Of a stretch of 64,000 bases of DNA, positions 9,419-17,781 are shown one piece after another (positions within the stretch are counted from its first letter, which is position 1; every line of letters begins with the position of its first letter). The translations under genes and the position numbers were made by a program. This DNA is from Sabulicella glaciei (GTDB taxonomy: Bacteria > Pseudomonadota > Alphaproteobacteria > Acetobacterales > Acetobacteraceae): contig NZ_JAPFQI010000001.1 in NCBI RefSeq assembly GCF_026183895.1, forward strand, positions 1 to 64,000, in the 5' to 3' direction. Under the pieces are notes generated by a model. That model saw nothing but the letters and a program-made list of their open reading frames with translations, had not been told where the DNA came from and searched no databases.

Positions 9419-10455
9419 AGCCCGGCGCGCTCCATGTGGCAGGCAAGGTCCACCATGCGGCAGGCATAGCCCATCTCGTTGTCGTACCAGGCGTAAATCT
9501 TCAGCAGCGTGCCGTCCGTGACCAGGGTGGAGGGACCGTCCACGATGGCGCTGCGCGTGTCGCGCGCGTAGTCGGCCGACACCAGGGGCCGCGCCTCGAA
9601 GCCGAGGATGCCGGCGAGCGGACCGGCCGCGGCCTCGCGGAGCAGGGTGTTCACCTCCTCCGCGGTCGTGTCGCGCCGCATCTCGAAGACGCAATCGATG
9701 AGGGAGGCGTTGAGTATCGGGGCGCGAACCGCGTGGCCGTTCAGCTTACCCTTTAGCTCCGGATAGATCAGCGCAATGGCGCTGGCGCTGCCGGTCGTGG
9801 TCGGCTGCAGGGACAGCATGGCGGAACGGGCGCGGCGCAGATCCTTGTGCGGTGCGTCCACCACCACGTTGGTGTTGGTCGGGTCGTGGATGGTGGTGAT
9901 CTGGCCGTGGCGGATGCCGATGGCCTCGTGCACCACCTTCACCAGGGGTGCCAGGCAATTTGTCGTGCAGGAGGCGGCCGTGACGATCGGGTGCCGCACC
10001 GGGTCATAGAGGTGATGGTTCACGCCCACCACCACGTTCAGCACCGCGTCGAACTTCACCGGTGCCGCGACCACCACGCGCTTCGCGCCGCGCCGGAGGT
10101 GACCGTCCAGCGTCTCGGGCGACAGGAACTTGCCGGTGCATTCCAGCACCACATCCACGCCCAGCTCGCCCCAGGGGATGTCGCCCGGTTTCGGGTGCTC
10201 GCTGAAGGACAGGCGATGGCCGCCGATCCGTATCGCGCTGTCCTGCGCCGCGATGGGCGCGCGCCATCGGCCCTGCACGCTGTCGAACTCCAGCAGGTGG
10301 GCGCAGGCGCCAGTGCCGCCCTTGATCTCGTTGAGATGAACCACCTCCAGCCGGTTGCCGCGGCGCGGGTCGTCCTCGGGGCGCTCGGCGGCGCCGAGGG
10401 CCGCACGAAGCGCCAGGCGTCCGATGCGGCCCATGCCGTTGATGCCGACGCGCAT
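9415..10455 (-). CDS. ArsJ-associated glyceraldehyde-3-phosphate dehydrogenase
   Basis: This 346-aa GAPDH has an N-terminal Rossmann motif ([10 protein letters not shown]), the active-site Cys in ASCTTNC near residue 165, and a C-terminal WYDNEMGY signature. The adjacent arsJ and arsR-arsC genes show that its role is arsenate detoxification rather than central glycolysis: it makes 1-arseno-3-phosphoglycerate for ArsJ to export. It begins two bases after the arsRC stop and its stop overlaps the arsJ start (ATGA), so the three genes are translationally coupled. A housekeeping GAPDH is presumably elsewhere in the genome. Confidence 0.9.
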   Translation of the reverse strand: MRVGINGMGRIGRLALRAALGAAERPEDDPRRGNRLEVVHLNEIKGGTGACAHLLEFDSVQGRWRAPIAAQDSAIRIGGHRLSFSEHPKPGDIPWGELGVDVVLECTGKFLSPETLDGHLRRGAKRVVVAAPVKFDAVLNVVVGVNHHLYDPVRHPIVTAASCTTNCLAPLVKVVHEAIGIRHGQITTIHDPTNTNVVVDAPHKDLRRARSAMLSLQPTTTGSASAIALIYPELKGKLNGHAVRAPILNASLIDCVFEMRRDTTAEEVNTLLREAAAGPLAGILGFEARPLVSADYARDTRSAIVDGPSTLVTDGTLLKIYAWYDNEMGYACRMVDLACHMERAGL

Positions 10456-10457
10456 CG

Positions 10458-11309
10458 TCAGCGCGCCGCCAGCGCGTGCGGGTCCGCCAGCTCGTCCAGA
10501 CGCGCCTTCAGCGCGATGCGGTCCAGCGAGGCGAAGGGGAGGCTGGTGAAGATCGCCAAGCGGCGGTGCAGAGCGGCGCAGACTTCGTTGATGAGCGTCG
10601 CCCGCTCCACGGCGTTGCCAGTGAACTTCGCTGGGTCGGGCAGGGGCCAGGCGGCGGTCAGCGCCGTCTCGCCGAAATCGGGGCAAGCCTGGCCGTTCAC
10701 CGTGTCGCAGACGGCGATGACGAAATCCATCCGTGGCGCGGCCGGCCGGGCGAACTCCTGCCAGGACTTGGACCGGAGGGGCGAGACATCGTGGCCCAGT
10801 GCCTTGAGCTGCGACAGCACCGCGGGCAGCGGCCCGTCCGAGGAGGGATCGGAGCCGGCGGAAAAGGTGCGGAAGCGGCCATCGCCCAGCTTGCGAAGAA
10901 TGGCTTCCGCCATGATCGAGCGGGCGGAGTTGCGCGTGCAGAGGAACAGGACGTTGAAGATCGCCATGGAATGGCGTTCGCCGGGATGGTCGAAGAGGGT
11001 GGCGAGGTCGCCGCAGCGCTCCGGAGCGCCGTCGCAGCAGGAGTCGGCCAGGAAGGACATCAGCGCGCGCAGGCGCCCGATCTGTGCGGCGTAAAGCAGC
11101 GAACGTCCCTGGCGCGTGGCCGCGATCAGTCCCGCTTGTTCCAGCGCCCGCAGGTGGAAGGACAGCGTCGAGGCCGGCACGCCGAGCCGGGATGCGATCT
11201 CGCCTGCAGCGAGTCCCGATGGGCCGGCGGTCAGGAGGGCACGCAGGAGGTCGAGGCGCGTCTCCTGGCCCAGAGCTGCGAAAGCCAAGGCGGCGCTTTT
11301 TGATTCCAT
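10458..11309 (-). CDS. ArsR-ArsC fusion: arsenic repressor plus arsenate reductase
   Basis: The 283-aa protein joins two ars functions. Residues 1-105 form an ArsR/SmtB winged helix ([37 protein letters not shown]) ending with a Cys-Cys pair and a further Cys ([11 protein letters not shown]) that could bind As(III). From about residue 118 a low-molecular-weight phosphatase-type arsenate reductase follows, with the P-loop LCTRNSARS carrying its nucleophilic Cys and a later ACPDFG Cys. The fusion would couple sensing of arsenite to its production. ATG 11309 gives the normal ArsR N-terminus; an in-frame ATG 48 bases upstream is possible. No strong ribosome site precedes either. Confidence 0.88.
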   Translation of the reverse strand: MESKSAALAFAALGQETRLDLLRALLTAGPSGLAAGEIASRLGVPASTLSFHLRALEQAGLIAATRQGRSLLYAAQIGRLRALMSFLADSCCDGAPERCGDLATLFDHPGERHSMAIFNVLFLCTRNSARSIMAEAILRKLGDGRFRTFSAGSDPSSDGPLPAVLSQLKALGHDVSPLRSKSWQEFARPAAPRMDFVIAVCDTVNGQACPDFGETALTAAWPLPDPAKFTGNAVERATLINEVCAALHRRLAIFTSLPFASLDRIALKARLDELADPHALAAR

Positions 11310-11345
11310 TATTCGAGAATGATTGAAATGTCTGCGTGCGTCATG
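11310..11345 (-). promoter_or_regulatory. Probable ArsR operator/promoter
   Basis: An AT-rich patch, conspicuous in this GC-rich DNA, lies directly before the arsR-arsC start. On the minus strand it reads TTTCAATCATTCTCGAATAA, an imperfect dyad (ATTCG and CAAT-type halves) of the kind bound by ArsR-family repressors. The position immediately at the start codon fits autorepression. The assignment rests on position and base composition only. Confidence 0.35.
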
Positions 11346-11630
11346 TGAAGATTCCATGAAGGGTTGGGCAGTGTCTTGATCGGGGCCCGACCCAACCTGT
11401 GCTGCGGGCAGCGCTTTGCCTCGCTTTGGACGACAGCGCAGATGAGTTCGCGGAACGTATTGAAGGCGCTGGTGCTCCGCGCTGGCCTTGCGAACCCATA
11501 AGGGATGGGCTGCCTGGTCGCGCCGCCCGTTCGCCTGCTTCCGGCTGCTACGTGCAACGGGCAGGCGCGCCTATTCGCGCTGTCTGGAGCAGCGGCAATG
11601 CGTCGCAAGCCGTCAGCGAGAGCGACGCGG

Positions 11631-13004
11631 TCAGGGTGAGCGCAACTCCGGCGCCGGCGGATTCGAGCAGCAGGCGGACACGGCCCCAGGCATCGGCGTC
11701 TGAACCGCAGGACCGCAGCATTCCCGGCTTGCAGCCAGCGGGCCCACCACCCGGTCGGTCGAGCACACGCCCGTCTCCGGCAGCACGAGTTCGACGCGCC
11801 GCGCCGCTTCCACGTCACCGGCCAGGAAGGCCGCGATCGAGCGCACCTGTTCGTGCCCCGTGGCGAGGAGGAAGGTGGGCGCGCGGCCGTAGCTCTTCAT
11901 GCCGGCGATGTAGAAGCCTGCCTCGGGATGGCGCAGCTCGGCCTCGCCATGCGGGCGGACGGTGCCGCAGGAGTGGAGGTTGGGATCGATCAGTGGCGCG
12001 AGGGCGGGAGGCGCCTCGACGGCCGGATCGAGCGCCAGCCGCACCTCCCGCAGAAACGAAAGGTCCGGTCGGAATCCCGCTGCGACAACTATCCGGTCCG
12101 CCCGCACGGCGGCCGCTCGCTCGCCCTGCCGGCCGGTGACAAGGAGCGCGTCGCCCTCGGCCGCGATGCGGTCGATGAGAAACGGCGCGAGCGCGGTGAC
12201 CGCACCGCTCTCGACGAGGGACTGGGCGCGGGCGCCGAGGGCGCCGCGCTCGGCAAGGCCGTCGCGTGCCCCTCCGCCGAAATTCACCGCTGCGAGCGGG
12301 CGGCGGAAGGCCCATAGAATGCGCGTGCCCGGCGCCTCCCTGGCCAGTGAGGCGAGGTCGAGCACCGCATTCATCGCCGAGTGACCAGCGCCCAGAACGA
12401 GCGTCGTCCGTCCGGAATAGCGGGCGCGCTCGCTGCCCAGGATGTCGGGAATGCCATGGGCGATGCGATCGCCGTTCTCGGCCTCGCCGGGGGCCGGGAT
12501 GCCATGCGCGCCGGCCGGGTTCGGCGCGGTCCAGGTGCCCGAGCAATCGATCACCGCGCGCGCGCCGATGGCTTCGATGCCGTTTCCTGTTTCGGCATGC
12601 AGCACGAAGGGCGCCTCGTTGCGGTGGGTGCCGTCGTAAAGACGCCCATGATCGGAGCGGGCAACGCCGATGACGCGGACGCCGGTGCGGATGCGGTCAT
12701 GCAGCGCGGGCGTCGCAGCCAGCGGAGCGAGGTAGTGTCCGACCAACTCCCCGCCCGTGGGGAAGTGGTCGAGGTCCGGGGCCGCCCGTCCCGTCGCTTC
12801 GAGGAGGCGGCGGGCTGCCGCGTCCATGTTGAACCGCCAGGGCGAGAACATTCGCACGTGGGCCCAGGCGCGCACGGAGGCGGCGATCTCGGCACCGGCC
12901 TCCAGCACGAGCGGTTCCAGGCCACGCTCGAGAAGCTGCGCGGCGGCGGCTAGGCCGATCGGGCCGGCGCCGATGATGGCGACGGGCAGCGGTCCAGCGA
13001 TCAT
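11631..13004 (-). CDS. FAD/NAD(P)-binding monooxygenase-like flavoprotein with Cys-rich tail
   Basis: This 457-aa flavoprotein has two dinucleotide-binding motifs: GAGPIG near residue 11 for FAD and LGAGHSAMNA near residue 207 for NAD(P)H. The layout resembles flavin monooxygenases and thioredoxin-reductase-like enzymes. The tail is unusual: ETGVCST, then ECCGPAV and SACCSNP within the last 45 residues, giving two Cys pairs. Together with the neighbouring ars operon and a PadR regulator that also carries Cys pairs, this suggests an oxidoreductase acting on, or responding to, arsenic or another thiophilic metal, for example an ArsO-like role. That is inference. A GAAGGAGC ribosome site precedes ATG 13004. 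The PadR gene lies 64 bases upstream on the same strand. Confidence 0.75.
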   Translation of the reverse strand: MIAGPLPVAIIGAGPIGLAAAAQLLERGLEPLVLEAGAEIAASVRAWAHVRMFSPWRFNMDAAARRLLEATGRAAPDLDHFPTGGELVGHYLAPLAATPALHDRIRTGVRVIGVARSDHGRLYDGTHRNEAPFVLHAETGNGIEAIGARAVIDCSGTWTAPNPAGAHGIPAPGEAENGDRIAHGIPDILGSERARYSGRTTLVLGAGHSAMNAVLDLASLAREAPGTRILWAFRRPLAAVNFGGGARDGLAERGALGARAQSLVESGAVTALAPFLIDRIAAEGDALLVTGRQGERAAAVRADRIVVAAGFRPDLSFLREVRLALDPAVEAPPALAPLIDPNLHSCGTVRPHGEAELRHPEAGFYIAGMKSYGRAPTFLLATGHEQVRSIAAFLAGDVEAARRVELVLPETGVCSTDRVVGPLAASRECCGPAVQTPMPGAVSACCSNPPAPELRSP

Positions 13005-13068
13005 GATCTTGCTCCTTCATGCATAGATGGTTGATGTATGAGGGTGTGGAAACGCTTGTTGCGGCGCA

Positions 13069-13485
13069 TCAGCAGCAGCCTTTCCGGGCGCGGTCCTTCG
13101 AGGCGAAGGCGCGGCCCGTGTCCTGCAGCGCCGTCGTCGCCTCCATCCAGGCATCAAGCGCCACTCGAAAGGCGGCGCGCCCGGCGTCGGTGAGGGTGTA
13201 GACGCGGCGCAGGCGGCCCCCGACGACCTCCTCCGCCGCGGTGACGAAGCCACCCGCCTCGAACTCGCGCAGCACCGGGTAGATAGTTCCCTCGGTCGGC
13301 GAGCAGCATCCGCCCGTGACGCGCTCCACCGCACGAGCCAAGTCATAGCCGTGCATCGGCCCGTCATGCAGGACGCGCAGGATGAAGAATTTCGACAGGC
13401 CCATCTTGATGGTGCCGGCCCAGTAATCGCGGGAGGCATAGTCCACGCGAGACGGGGTCGAGGTAGGGCGTGGCTTAGCGCGCAT
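13069..13485 (-). CDS. PadR family transcriptional regulator, Cys-rich
   Basis: The protein is 138 aa with a PadR winged helix: GLSKFFILRVLHDGPMHGYDLA, then EGTIYPVLREFEAGGFV, then the wing VGGRLRRVYTLTDAG. Two Cys pairs stand out: GGCCSP just before the recognition helix and a C-terminal KGCC. PadR proteins usually respond to phenolics or drugs; paired cysteines are unusual and suggest metal, metalloid or thiol sensing. It is the first gene of a two-gene unit with the Cys-tailed flavoprotein and probably controls it. ATG 13485 is chosen over a TTG two codons upstream; a start further downstream near MGLSKFF is also possible. Confidence 0.8.
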   Translation of the reverse strand: MRAKPRPTSTPSRVDYASRDYWAGTIKMGLSKFFILRVLHDGPMHGYDLARAVERVTGGCCSPTEGTIYPVLREFEAGGFVTAAEEVVGGRLRRVYTLTDAGRAAFRVALDAWMEATTALQDTGRAFASKDRARKGCC

Positions 13486-13721
13486 GGCCAAAGCTTATGC
13501 CTCGGTGTTTGACATATCAAGGGTCAAGGCATCGCCCGCGACGCGGACGTCGGGCAGGACAAGGCTGCGGGACCTCTCCGATGACGCGTTCAGGAGATCC
13601 TATGCCTGGGTGCGACGCTCGTCCCGGCCAGCGGCGGTTTGGTGCAACCGCGAATTGGTGGAAGAAGGGAAAGAAAGCGTGCCGAGATGCGATCCGGTTT
13701 CGCAAGGAGGCAGCGGCCAAG

Positions 13722-16238
13722 ATGATCCAGGGTGGCGGAAAAGGATGGGTCAGCCTTTCATGCTGTTTGGCTGCCCTCCTCCTGGCCCTGGGCCTTGCCT
13801 CCATCGGTTCGGCGGCCATCGCCCAGCCATCCCCGAGGGCAGCGACACCCTCCCCGCGGGCTGTGGCGGGCAACGCCGCGACGCTTGCGCTGCTGAACCG
13901 TGCCGCTGCCGCCATCGGCACCATCAGGCCGCCTCCGGGTGCTCCAGCGGATGTCACGCCGGTCGCGGCCACCCTGGTCAGCGAATGCCACGTTCTCACC
14001 GACCGGGCCGGCCTGGGGCGGATCATCGCCGCCATGCGGCCTTCCGACCAGCGACTCACTCTTTCCGTGCAGTTCGGTCCCGCAGACGGGCTTGCCGCGC
14101 TGACCAGCGTCAGCGTGCTCCGCGAGGGGGAACTCGACAAGGATTCGCCGCTCGCCCTCATCGGCGGCGACTCCCCCTTCGTGCTGCTCATGCTCCAGCG
14201 CAGCGGGGAGCGCTGCTCCAGCGAGGAGAGAGGCTGGCTCGCCCTTGCAGGCCATGCCGGCGCGCGAGCCTTGGCGGTCGCCCATCGGGATCGCGAGGAA
14301 TCCTGGCGCTTCGCCGCCGGATGCGCACCCCAGCCCCCGCGTCCCGCCGAACGGCAGGGCAGCGGCTTGGCCGCCATCCGCTGCCCCACCGCCCTTGGCC
14401 AGAGTCCGGTGCTGCCCGGCGCGCCAGTCCTCGCGATGGGGAACGGCACCGTCGCGGTGGTAGGCGTGACCACGGGTGCTCGCTCAGGGGACGGCCTTGC
14501 GGTCCACGACCTGCGGCCTTTGGTCTTCGGCGTGCCCCCTGCGGAAGCCTCCGCCACCGAGCCGGAATGGGCAGCCGCGCTGTCCTACAGCAGCCTTCGG
14601 CCGAATCGGGCCGCCATGCCTCTCCGCCCTATCGCGGGCGTGGAGCGGCGGGATCTCGACGCGGCGTCCGCGGCGTTTCTCGACCTCGCCGCCCTGATCC
14701 AGGTCGGTGGGATCCAGCCGCCCGATCACATTTCGCTCCCCCCATCCATGGTCCGTGAGATGTCTGGCCTGTTTCAGCGGATGAGGCGGGACGGCGTGGA
14801 GTTCGGCGCCTATCTGCAGCCCACGCCCTTCGGCTTCGAGGCGCGGGATGTGTCGCGCGGGAATTACCACAGCGTCGTTCTTGGCCCCCGCACGCGCCAA
14901 AGCGCGTCCATGGCTTTCACGTTCCACACTCACCCAAATGACGCTGGGTTCTCGGCGCAGGATCTGATGGGCGCCCGTCCCGACGTGGTCACCCTCGTCC
15001 AATCGGCGCCCGACAACTTCCACCTGCTGGTCTTCAATCGCTCGCCCGAAGCCGGCGTCTTGAGGCGGCCACTGCAAAAGACGGCCATCAGCATCCTGGC
15101 GGCCCGGCGCCTGATCGCGGCCCGTGCGCGGCTTGAAAGGGCCAGCCCGGTGGAAAGAATGCGCGCGAACAACCAGGTCGCGATGGAGGTCATCGCCGCG
15201 CAGGCTTGGGAAGGGAACTTCCTCTACTACGCCGGCCCCGCCGAGCGGATGCGGCTGGTCATCTCCGCCGAAGCGCTGCAACGCCCGGGTTCTGGGCAGG
15301 GCGCGCCGCCGGCGCGCGACTGGAATCGCCTCACGCACTACGAACGTTTAGCCGCGCAGGCGGCCCTCATGGAGGACTCCCTCGCCTCAGGCGACCGGGC
15401 CCTGGCGGAGCGGCTGCAACTGAATGGCGAGATGGACGAGGCGACCCGGACAGCGCTCGCGGCCTGGAAGGCGCGGATCCGTGCGCGGGGGGGATACCGG
15501 GAAGACTCCGAACTCGGCCGTCTCCTGGCCCAGGACGGACTTCCCGACGAGCTGCTGTTCTGGCTCCTTGAGCCAGCCTCTGCGCGAACCCCCAGCGGGG
15601 GCACGGTGGACCTCGTCTTCGACCGCTACCTCATCACCGCGGAGGGCGGGGGCACGGCCGCCAGGCGGCGGCAGATCGGGCCACGGGTCGGAGATGCCGA
15701 CGAGGTCGAGCTGCACTGGCCCAACGGCGCCTGGTACCGCGGCTTCGCCGTCGGGTCGGCCTTCTTCGGGCAGGGGCATTTTCGCGACCGGGAAGGGAAC
15801 CAGATCATCGGGCACTTCGGCCCGCAGGAGTCACGGGCGCTTGGTCGGATCCTCCGCGCAGACGGGGGGCGCTACGAGGGGATGCTGACCGGGACCGGTG
15901 AACCTTGGGGCCGAGGGCGCCTGCACCTCCCAAATGGAGATGTTTACGAAGGCGAGTTCCAGGGCGGGCGGCATGGCCGCGGCACCTATCGCCTTCGCAC
16001 CGGCCAGCGGATCGAAGGCGAGTTCCGCAACGGACGCGTCCACGGAAGCGCGACCCTCTACTCCAGTAACAACGAGATGCAGCAGACCGGCGAGTGGCGG
16101 GAGGACCGGTTCGTCAGCGGCCGGATGATCGTGCATCGGAACAATGTGCGCGAAGTCCACGAGGGCGAATTTCGCAACAACGCGCTGGTCCGCGGCACGA
16201 TCTACGGGCCGCAGGGGACACGCGCCGTGGGGCAGTGA
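13722..16238 (+). CDS. Secreted multidomain protein: trypsin-like, JAMM-like and MORN repeats
   Basis: The protein is 838 aa. ATG 13722 follows AAGGAGG (13704-13710) and starts a signal peptide (about residues 8-35, hydrophobic LAALLLALGLASIG, ending near AIAQ). Residues 40-270 look like a degenerate trypsin-like peptidase. Around residues 375-450 is a JAMM-like metalloprotease signature, FHTHP at 401-405 followed by SAQDL at 411-415, which supplies two His and the Asp. Near residue 575 ERLQLNGEMDEATRTALAAW resembles a peptidoglycan-binding repeat. The C-terminal 180 residues contain MORN repeats (NGAWYRG, DGGRYEGML, NGDVYEGEF, RIEGEFRNG). The combination is unusual, and a periplasmic or surface role in cell-wall or protein processing is inferred. 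The N-terminal peptidase assignment is the least certain part. Confidence 0.6.
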   Translation: MIQGGGKGWVSLSCCLAALLLALGLASIGSAAIAQPSPRAATPSPRAVAGNAATLALLNRAAAAIGTIRPPPGAPADVTPVAATLVSECHVLTDRAGLGRIIAAMRPSDQRLTLSVQFGPADGLAALTSVSVLREGELDKDSPLALIGGDSPFVLLMLQRSGERCSSEERGWLALAGHAGARALAVAHRDREESWRFAAGCAPQPPRPAERQGSGLAAIRCPTALGQSPVLPGAPVLAMGNGTVAVVGVTTGARSGDGLAVHDLRPLVFGVPPAEASATEPEWAAALSYSSLRPNRAAMPLRPIAGVERRDLDAASAAFLDLAALIQVGGIQPPDHISLPPSMVREMSGLFQRMRRDGVEFGAYLQPTPFGFEARDVSRGNYHSVVLGPRTRQSASMAFTFHTHPNDAGFSAQDLMGARPDVVTLVQSAPDNFHLLVFNRSPEAGVLRRPLQKTAISILAARRLIAARARLERASPVERMRANNQVAMEVIAAQAWEGNFLYYAGPAERMRLVISAEALQRPGSGQGAPPARDWNRLTHYERLAAQAALMEDSLASGDRALAERLQLNGEMDEATRTALAAWKARIRARGGYREDSELGRLLAQDGLPDELLFWLLEPASARTPSGGTVDLVFDRYLITAEGGGTAARRRQIGPRVGDADEVELHWPNGAWYRGFAVGSAFFGQGHFRDREGNQIIGHFGPQESRALGRILRADGGRYEGMLTGTGEPWGRGRLHLPNGDVYEGEFQGGRHGRGTYRLRTGQRIEGEFRNGRVHGSATLYSSNNEMQQTGEWREDRFVSGRMIVHRNNVREVHEGEFRNNALVRGTIYGPQGTRAVGQ

Positions 16239-16637
16239 GCGCGTCATCTTGCGGTGCTTGTCGAGCCGGCCGACTGCCGAGGCCAGCCTCGACATTGGCG
16301 ACGACACATTCACCTGGAGCCGATGGCTGCGCCGGGCGGTTCTTGAAACGGCAGGTCCATCCTCGCGGGCGGCAGCATCGTGGCGTTTCGAGCGTCCGGC
16401 TGCGCCCGCTGGCGTGACCAAGCAGGCGCGAGCGTCGCGCGGGAAGCGACACGGATGGCGCCCATCCCGCGCTGAACGGCTTGGCATCACGACCGTACAG
16501 ACCTGGACCGTTCGCAGCGGCTCGTCGCGGAGCGTCGCTCAGTCGAGTTCGAAGCGGGGCGCCACTTCCAGCGGCCCTCTGCAACGTGGATGGGGCTGGC
16601 CCGTTCGTCTTGCACTCTTCCAGAAGGAGAAGTCGCA
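16239..16637. other. Intergenic, no gene seen
   Basis: These 399 bases lie between the MORN protein and the DUF1328 peptide. Overlapping open frames on both strands look like GC-driven shadows, without ribosome sites or family resemblance. GAAGGAGA at 16622-16629 is the ribosome site of the next gene. Confidence 0.4.
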
Positions 16638-16811
16638 ATGATCAAATGGGCCATCATCTTCGCGGTCGTCGCTCTTGTGCTCGGCGCGCTTGGCTTTGGC
16701 GGCCTCGCTGGCGCGTTCATGGATATCGCCAAGGTTCTGTTCTGGCTTGCGGTGATCATCGCCATCGCGCTCTTCGTGCTCGGCCTCACGATCTACAAAA
16801 AAGTGACGTAG
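16638..16811 (+). CDS. DUF1328 (YtjA) family small membrane protein
   Basis: This 57-aa, two-segment hydrophobic peptide matches the DUF1328/YtjA family: MIKWAIIFAVVALVLGALGF, a Gly-rich turn (GGLAGAFMDIAK), a second helix, then YKKVT. Such peptides are widespread in Proteobacteria and often stress-induced; the molecular role is not known. GAAGGAGA is placed well before ATG 16638. It stands alone, with a strong hairpin about 65 bases downstream that could end its transcript. Confidence 0.88.
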   Translation: MIKWAIIFAVVALVLGALGFGGLAGAFMDIAKVLFWLAVIIAIALFVLGLTIYKKVT

Positions 16812-16876
16812 CGCGTACTGCTGGTCGGATCTGACACGCCCAGACGGGGTTGTGCCGCCTCGACCCGTGGCTGATA

Positions 16877-16908
16877 GCTCGTCCACCACTTCGCAGTGGT
16901 GGACGAGC
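16877..16908 (+). terminator. Perfect 14-bp stem hairpin
   Basis: GCTCGTCCACCACT (16877-16890), loop TCGC (16891-16894) and its exact reverse complement AGTGGTGGACGAGC (16895-16908) form a perfect hairpin. It lies 65 bases after the DUF1328 gene and just before the truncated transporter relic. There is no T-run, so it may be a Rho-assisted terminator, an RNA-stabilising hairpin or an element boundary. Confidence 0.5.
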
Positions 16909-16968
16909 CGTCGCCTGCTTGCGCCCAGGCACCACCTTGGCCAGCTGGCGGGGGGTGTGCATCAGCCC

Positions 16969-17400
16969 ATGGCCGAGGCGCTGTATCCTCAGTGCAGCTA
17001 CCGCATCGATGCCGACTTCGTTCCGGTCGCCATCACGGCGGTGGTGCCCAATGTCCTTGTGGTGAATCCAGCCTCGGGTCTCACGGATGTCCGCATGTTG
17101 ATGGACCGCGCCCGGGCCGCACCTGGCCCCATGAGCTATTGCTCCTCGGGCAGCGGCACGTCGCAGCACATCATCGCCGAGATGTTCCTCTGCGAGACCG
17201 GATTGCGGATGTTGCACATCCCGCACAGGGGGACCGCACCGGCGATGAACGACCTGTTTGCGGGCGTGTGCCCGATGATGTTCCCCGGAATGGGCACCTC
17301 GGCGCCGCAGATCCAGGGGCAGCGGCTGAACCCGCTCACGCTGACCGTGTCCCGGCGGTTCGTTCCGTTTCCCCAGAGCCGGAACGTGACCGAAGGGCGC
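16969..17400 (+). pseudogene. Truncated Bug/TctC-type binding protein fragment
   Basis: About 145 codons correspond to the middle of a tripartite tricarboxylate transporter substrate-binding protein (Bug family). Recognisable pieces are ALYPQCSYRIDADFVPV, PNVLVVNPASG, SYCSSGSGTSQHI, and HIPHRGTAPAMNDLFAGVCPMMF. The first 100 or so residues, including the signal peptide and first ligand loop, are missing, and homology ends after VSRRFVPFPQSRNV. The 14-bp hairpin lies just upstream. It is a relic, with no TctA/TctB membrane partners nearby. Confidence 0.7.
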
Positions 17401-17781
17401 GCAGCCCTCCACCGCCTCGGAGGAGCGCCTAGAGAATTATTCGCACGAGGAAACCCGGTGCTGGAGTACGTTGGTGACCAAGCTGGATTTGCGGGCGGAG
17501 CAAGGTGATGGCGAAACCTGCGGCTTCGGCACTGCTACTGGTGCCTGACTGGATGTGACACATCGGGTTGCAGGAGCCGGCGCCGGCTCGGGCTGGCTCC
17601 CTTTGCGGCACACGACCTGGGCCGGCGCAAAAGCGCCCTGGCCCGCCTTCCGGATGCGCTGAGAGGACGGCCCTCGCAAGGACTGGCTGCGCGCCCCCCG
17701 CGACCGCTTCGGGGTTCTTGGGGTGCCTGTTGGATGCACCATCCTCTGGGCAGCCGCGGGGGCGCCCCCACATTCGAGTCG
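17401..17781. other. Intergenic, possible end of the relic, no gene seen
   Basis: The frame of the Bug relic continues to 17508 without recognisable family sequence. The rest up to the radical SAM gene has no supported gene. It presumably contains the promoter of the SPL/DHH operon; no motif was identified. Confidence 0.35.
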
